Source: Pseudoscleropodium purum
Taxonomy: Eukaryota > Streptophyta > Bryopsida > Hypnales > Brachytheciaceae
Length of the DNA stretch: 64,000 nt
Direction: 5' to 3'
Assembly: GCA_963969395.1 (NCBI GenBank)
Contig: OZ017797.1
Coordinates: 1,984,001 to 2,048,000, forward strand
In this document: in pieces, positions 58,570-64,000 of the stretch
Numbering within the stretch: the stretch's first letter is position 1
How the letters are laid out: each line of letters opens with the position of its first letter
Program-made: the position numbers and the translations under genes
The notes under the pieces: generated by a model
Databases searched by the model: none
Told to the model about the DNA's origin: nothing
What the model saw: the letters and a program-made list of their open reading frames with translations, nothing else

Positions 58570-61525
58570 GCCTTTAGCATGTAGGATACGAGAAATTTGT
58601 TGAGAAATTGAGCTCAATGTGCGCAAACATAAAGATGAGTGAGAATGCAAAAAATTTTTTTTCTTAAGAATGAATATTTTATTCAAAGTAGATGTGAATT
58701 TTTCATCTAGATCCATTGTAGTTTAATAGATTCACCTATTATGGTTAGCTTTGGCACTTCTTCCTAAGCCAAGAGGGAAGAGAGATGAGTAGATAAGAAA
58801 TTATAAACAAAGTATCTTTTTCAATGAATAGTGCATCCAATTTTTATTCCGAATAGGTCAACTTTGAAAACCATTAGAAGGTGCGCTATTTGAAAGAGGT
58901 ACTTCTACTACAATTTTGCCACACAAAAACCAAATAGATACATCAACAAGCAACACATATTTCTATTTGTGGGCGGTACAATACCCAAATTGATGGAATG
59001 GTAGATTGTTGACCACCACCTACAACTGAACATCCACAATATTTTGGAATCATTTAGCCTTCCGAAAATTCCCTAAACTCTAAATTTAAGTTTTTCAATA
59101 AAAATAACAAAAAGAAGATTCTTCTTGAATAGGGGTTGTCACACCTTTAAGAATGAACTTTTATAAAAAATGAAAAGGTTTAGAGTGAAAAGAGGAGTCA
59201 AATCAAAAGCCCTTTTCCATAAAGAAAGTGTGCCCTCCCCTTTGGCGTCATGTGGAGAATGAGAATAGAGAATGGAGGAACAACTTGGGTGAAATTAGTA
59301 GGTAGAGGAAAGGGAATAGCAAAGCAATAAAAACTTCTTCATGACCATTCTTCACCTTCACCTTCAAAGAAAAAAAGACTTTTTGATCTTTAGAAGGTAG
59401 ACCCTCTTGCAATTCAAGGAGCAAATGTTACATCCTCATTCTTTGAAGATTGGGAATAGAGAGAAGAAGATTTGACAACCCTTAATGTTAAAATTTGAAT
59501 TTTTAGCGCATTGACAACATCTTCACTCTTTGGTTATATAAACTAATGTCAAACTATTATTCAAAATCATAGCTTTGGATGCACATGAATGTTTCCTTGT
59601 TCTATTCTTCATCCTCAACCAATCTTTTAGGCTTGGCCTTTGTCTTGACTTTCTAGATGTGGTAGGGTTGATTTTTGATTTAGCTCAACAACCAAGTACT
59701 CCAAAATGGTAACAAGGTGAACTCAAGCAAGGTTCTTCATTGAGTTTTTAGGGGATAAAATGAAATGTAATTGTTGCAACAAAAATATAAGTTAGGATTT
59801 GAATACACTTGCAAGTTGCAAACGGATGTAATTTAACTCTTGAAAGATGGTGAGGTTGAAAAGTGGTTTATGGATGACTTCATTGTTCATTATACATAGA
59901 AAAAGAATGAACCTGAGATAACTACTCCCAAAATTGCATGAATATACTTTGTGGCATAACCACAATTTTATTATGGTTAAAATAAACAACATTTTTTGCT
60001 TATTGGTTAAGGACTATGAATCAAAATGCAAGTAGTTCCATAATTTTTGAATGCATTGTGAATTAGTTACAAATTTTCAAAGATGCAAGGTGCAAGGTGC
60101 TAAAAGTGTCATGTAGGTGATGCCAAAATGCATTTGATCAACACATAAAGAAATGACACTAGTGAGGTAGATCAATTCCATTCCATTCATTGCCCAATTC
60201 CATGCCCTACTTTAGGCCCCAATTCTATCCCAAAAAAATATCCAAATTTATTCATCTTTTTGACAAATCAATGAATTAATGCCTACAAGGGATAACATGT
60301 CAATCTTTTATTGGTGAATATTTAACGTGGTTATGGGTTGTTCATGGGACATTTATGATTCCACTCTATGAGCGGTTTTGTAATTTCACGATAGAAAACT
60401 TCAGAAAGTTATAGAAATTACAATTTTCATTGGAAATTATAATTCCACTTGGATTTGATTTGTGAAACAAGTGCACACCTTTGAAAAATATGTGCCCCTC
60501 TTGGAGTTGGCCCCAAACAAAATATTCAAATTGAAAATTAGGATGGTAATAGACTTGTCTACCTTAATATCAAAACATGTCATAGGGAAGAAGTTACAAC
60601 AAATAGAAAGTGTACCTCAAATCGCACACTTGTAAGGTAAGGTTGTCACCTCCATAATACTACAAATAGAGCTACAAACAATAGAAAATGGCCACCAACT
60701 CCACCTAATACTTGCCCCTGTAACCTACAACCATTTTGGATATCCTCCCTATTCGATTTCCCTTCAAAAATAGCCAGTGGTTGACTTTGAGGATTGTATT
60801 GGCCCAATAATCCGAGCAAATTTTGGTCACCACCTTGGTCACTGCGGCCACGTCTACCTGTATCAAGGTACAGGATGGGGGGTAAGTACGTGCAGACATT
60901 TGCGGCTTCCAAATCGAGCTGTCAGCTCAGATATATCATACATCAGTGTTGCAGGACAGTCAGCTGTAAAACCAAGTAAAAATGAATGCAGTTTTACATG
61001 AGTACTGTGACAGTGTTGCCACAGTCCATTTTTAACTGGCTGATGTCAGTGTCAATGCATTGGCTCAAGTGCATTGACAGCATGATCAATTGAGGTAGCA
61101 AAGATAGTTGACGAATTAAGCTTATTAGTCTATGATACAGTAAGGTTATGACAAGTACAACCAGTCTCCCCATTAATCTCCAAAGTCTTTGAACTTATCT
61201 GAAGCTCGCAAGCTGCGTTCCTGTTGCAATGGAATGCTTGATCAGTCCTCTCGCGCTGTTTGCAGTGACTGAATCAGACCTAGGATGATGGGCTCTAGGG
61301 AATACCTAACTTAGTCCAGTCGAATGGTTCCAGTTTGCACTATATGGCCAAGGCGAATCTAGAATCCTTAGATTGACGCAATTGCCGACGTGCATCCTTG
61401 CTTCAGGAGCTCAGCTCGTCGTTGACTGTGTGATCATTTCGGGATCCCGTTGCAGGGATTTGCGGATTGCTTGCAGGCGGACGATATGAAACTCCATGCC
61501 AGGGAGTAGCAAGTAGAGTATAATG
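58570..61525. other. Intergenic DNA
   Basis: AT-rich to about 60,700, then gradually more GC-rich toward the bestrophin gene. A minus 88-codon ORF (60646-60912) is unrecognised. The last part probably includes the promoter of the bestrophin gene. Confidence 0.45.
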
Positions 61526-61589
61526 CTTGCAATTTTCCCACTGTAAGCAAGTGAAACGCTGCGTAGATTGTTCCATTTGGGCAAGCAGT

Positions 61590-61825
61590 TTGTGCAAGAA
61601 GATTGCAGGCTGTGCAAAAAAGAGAGTGCAGGCTGTGGAAGGAGATTGCCGGTTTTGCAAGGGAGAGTACAGGCAGTGCCAAGAATTTGAAGGCTGTGCA
61701 AGGAGAGTGCAGGTTTTGAAAGGGGAGTGCAGGTTTTGCAAAGAGAGTGCAAGTTGTGCACGGAGAGTGCCGGTGTCGCAAGGAGATCGATTGCAGGTTG
61801 TGCAAGAAGATTGTCGGTATTGTGA
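61590..61825. repeat. Degenerate minisatellite of about 21 bp
   Basis: Eleven or so variants of gtgcaaggagagtgcaggttt in tandem just before the bestrophin start. They produce a Cys-rich frame on + (CRFCK-type) and a HSPCTTC-type frame on minus; both are repeat by-products. Confidence 0.85.
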
Positions 61826-61879
61826 GGAGATTGAAGGAGTGAGATTGAGATTTGTGTCAAGGTGCAAAGCTTGCACCGA

Positions 61880-63207
61880 ATGATGCACCCTTACAAGAAC
61901 ACGGTCTACGGCCACCCCGAATGGAAGCGCCACCAGTCCCCCTACCGCCACTGCCGCCACTTGATCAGCATCGCCTCCTCCGGCGTGATTGCAGGCATCT
62001 TGCCCCCCGTCCTCCTGTCCACTCTCTCCGCCGTCTTCGTCACCCTCATCAACTTCGGTGTCCAGCAAAAATGCTTCTCCTCCTGGGTGCCCACACTCCA
62101 AATTGCTTCCACTCCCTTCACGCTCATCGCCCCCGTGCTCGCCTTCCTGCTCGTCTTCCGCACGAACTCCTCCTACCAACGCTTCGACGAGGCTCGCAAA
62201 GTCTGGGGCTCCAACACCAATCGGACCCGCGACTTAGCAAGACAAGCCCTCACGTGGATCCGCCATCCGGGAGACAAACCCAAGCTCGAAATCATTCTAC
62301 GGTACGTGAAAGCGTATCCCTTCTTTCTGAAGCACCATTTGACGAAACCGCTGGATGGGTCGAACTCGATTGGGGAAGTGAAAAACTTGTTGAGTCAGCA
62401 GGAGATTGAGAGTGTGACAGGGGCGGCGAATCGGCCGATATATGTGTTGCAAGTGCTGTCGGCAGTGATTAATCAATGCGAGCTCTCGAACTTCGAACGA
62501 GTGGCCATGGATATGAATTTGACGCAGTTCCATGATAATGTGGGCGCGTGTGAGCGGATTTTTAAGACGCCCATTCCGGTGGCGTACACGAGGTTGACGA
62601 GCCGGATGCTGATTGTGTGGCACTTGGCGCTGCCGTATGGGTTGTGGAAGGGATGTGCGTGGTTGACGATTCCGGCGACGTTCATGAGCGCCGCGGCGCT
62701 TTTTTACATCGAGCAGGTCAGGTTTCAATTGACCTGTTTCCAATACCTAAAAATGAGATGCACAAGCCGTTGGGTGCTTTCGATCACTAGCAGGTTCCGG
62801 AAAAGATTGAAGTCTTGTAAATTTGTTTCCAAAAGTTTGCGATTCCAACTGAAATTTTGCCAATTTGGAATTAGGTTGGGGTGCTGATTGAGGAGCCCTT
62901 TTGGATTCTGGCGCTGGACTCAATGTGTGGCGGCATCACGAGCGCCATTGACGGGTTGTGCGTTGCGCAACAGGAGGCGATGTTACTGTCGACGAACATC
63001 CAGGAGGGCATTACTAAGCCGAGCCATTTGGAGCAGATCAGGGAGACGTCATTGGAAATGGCAGATCTGTCCGAGAGCGCGCCGCTAGTGAGTCTGACAG
63101 AGGAGCGCGCGGCAATCAATTTCGAAAGGTCGCGCACGCATCATCACGGGACGCGCCCGGCGTATGGCGATATGAATGTATTCTCTAGGTTGAAGTCTAT
63201 GTCGTAA
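61880..63207 (+). CDS. Plant bestrophin-like chloride channel, two exons, 389 residues
   Basis: Exons 61880-62716 and 62875-63207 (intron 62717-62874, GT-AG, phase 0). The protein matches the bestrophin/UPF0187 family of plants; relatives such as VCCN1 are thylakoid voltage-dependent Cl- channels that tune proton motive force. Visible hallmarks: RHCRHLIS before the first helix (about 28-58), FRTNSSYQRFDEARKVWG (93-110), PIPVAYTRLTSRMLIVWHL (231-249), TIPATFMSAAALFYIEQ and VGVLIEEPFWILALDSM across the exon junction. The first ATG after an in-frame stop at 61832 is 61880 (61883 is another). Known VCCN proteins carry an N-terminal chloroplast transit peptide of about 80 residues; none is visible here, so either an upstream exon is missing from this model or the protein goes elsewhere. 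Confidence 0.93.
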
Positions 63208-63225
63208 TCTTCGTAATGTGAGCAA

Positions 63226-63424
63226 ATCCGTGGTGACCTAATCCTCCGAAATAGCGACTTTTTTTGTCAATGGCGCTAATCCGTGATGATCAAGTCCTCC
63301 GAAATTGAAATGTTTCTATCAATGGCGCTAATTTGGGATGATCCAGTCCTCCGAAACTGCAACATTTCTGTCAATGGTGCTAATCCGTGATGACCTTTTC
63401 TTCCGAAATTGCAACAGTTTTGTC
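63226..63424 (+). repeat. 52 bp tandem repeat in the 3' UTR of the bestrophin gene
   Basis: Nearly four units, period exactly 52 bp from 63269, 63321 and 63373 (aatgg(c/t)gctaat start; cctccgaaa core), beginning 18 bp after the stop codon. The first unit is partial. Confidence 0.92.
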
Positions 63425-64000
63425 GATATCACAACTGAGCACGTGCTTGCAACAGCATCGTTTGTACAACATTACGAATCAGATCTGCATACTAATGTTC
63501 TTCTAAGGCTCTACAACGACATGCTTTTTCATGTTTTTCAATCCTTTACAATCACGAAGCTCTTCCGGTTTCGTTCCAATCGTTGTTCTGAGCTGCTATC
63601 TCAGTTGCGATGTGTGGAGTTGTACTGTACATTAGAAGAGTATAGTGATGCAAACAATTTTTTTTTATGCATCGTAGATCCAGGCTGTATCTCTTTGGTT
63701 TCACATTTGGTCAAGATGTTAGTTAGGTGTTAATTAGTTGCCGCAGAGGATGTAAGAGATTCTTCCGTCAAGTGTAAGAAGAATTATGGATACGCTTTAG
63801 AAGCTCGAGCATGAATACTTTGCATGCCGGTACTAAATGGAAAAAAATCTGATCTAAGTATTGGGAATTGCTTCTCTTTGTGTTTTGTACGTGCTGAATA
63901 CTTGCATTCGAGAATTGGAAACTGTTTGTATTCAACGTGGCAAAGGAAGCTGTGTTTTTGGCTTCACTGCTGTAGCAGGTTGCACGCTCCATTGACAAAG
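63425..64000. other. Downstream region of the bestrophin gene
   Basis: Gene-like composition, probably the rest of the 3' UTR and flank. No other gene seen. Confidence 0.45.

Noticed and set aside
61527..61883. Cysteine-rich 118-codon ORF before bestrophin
   Set aside because: Generated by the 21 bp minisatellite and overlaps the bestrophin start in another frame.
61403..62179. 258-codon minus-strand ORF across the bestrophin start
   Set aside because: Antisense to conserved bestrophin coding sequence and to the minisatellite; its composition reflects those, not a family.
1..64000. CRISPR arrays, bacterial operons, rRNA genes
   Set aside because: None seen; tandem repeats found lack the repeat-spacer plan and the coding genes are spliced plant genes.

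Overview
The window is nuclear DNA of a land plant or close streptophyte relative. It holds two spliced genes of recognisable plant families: a cation-chloride cotransporter and a plant-type bestrophin chloride channel. It also holds a Ty1/copia LTR retrotransposon of plant type. Both genes have GT-AG introns. I cannot name the species. The AT-rich, transposon-laden intergenic DNA and the mix of element types would fit a seed-free plant, but that is a guess.

Layout. Positions 1-33,350 and 48,450-61,500 contain no intact host gene that I can recognise. They are AT-rich DNA built largely from old non-coding transposons. The dominant kind is a set of 0.6-1.0 kb elements flanked by TTAA whose ends read CCCCTAAAGGACC or close variants. 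This is the end structure of piggyBac-type transposons. There are nine near-complete copies (A-H and J) and one fragment (K). Other kinds are three 350-400 bp fold-back elements, two tRNA-like SINE candidates, a 740 bp near-perfect hairpin (24.7-25.4 kb), and a 1.58 kb Tc1/mariner element (26,976-28,551). The Tc1 element has 0.58 kb inverted repeats made of three tandem subunits and the C-terminal remnant of a DD34E-type transposase.

Positions 33,363-38,173 are a complete copia insertion with 251 bp LTRs (6 differences, all transitions) and a GTTTT target duplication. Gag, protease and integrase are open, but two internal deletions remove the reverse transcriptase active site. Positions 40,844-48,431 are the cotransporter gene: 16 exons whose phases all agree, giving 975 residues. 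It has an N-terminal polyglutamine run, and two of its introns carry copies of the same 190-210 bp sequence. Positions 52,912-58,569 are a transposon nest. Two TTAA elements share one TTAA; the second is split by a 2.8 kb decayed retroelement fragment (RNase H plus zinc motif, no RT seen, itself carrying a 310 bp MITE) and by a further TTAA element. Positions 61,880-63,207 are the two-exon bestrophin gene, with a 21 bp minisatellite before it and a 52 bp tandem repeat directly after its stop codon.

The two host genes are both predicted anion-transport membrane proteins, but they are about 13 kb apart and nothing suggests they are co-regulated. The most unusual content is the transposon population: a piggyBac-like TTAA family and a DD34E Tc1-like element in a plant, and a copia copy lacking RT with young LTRs.
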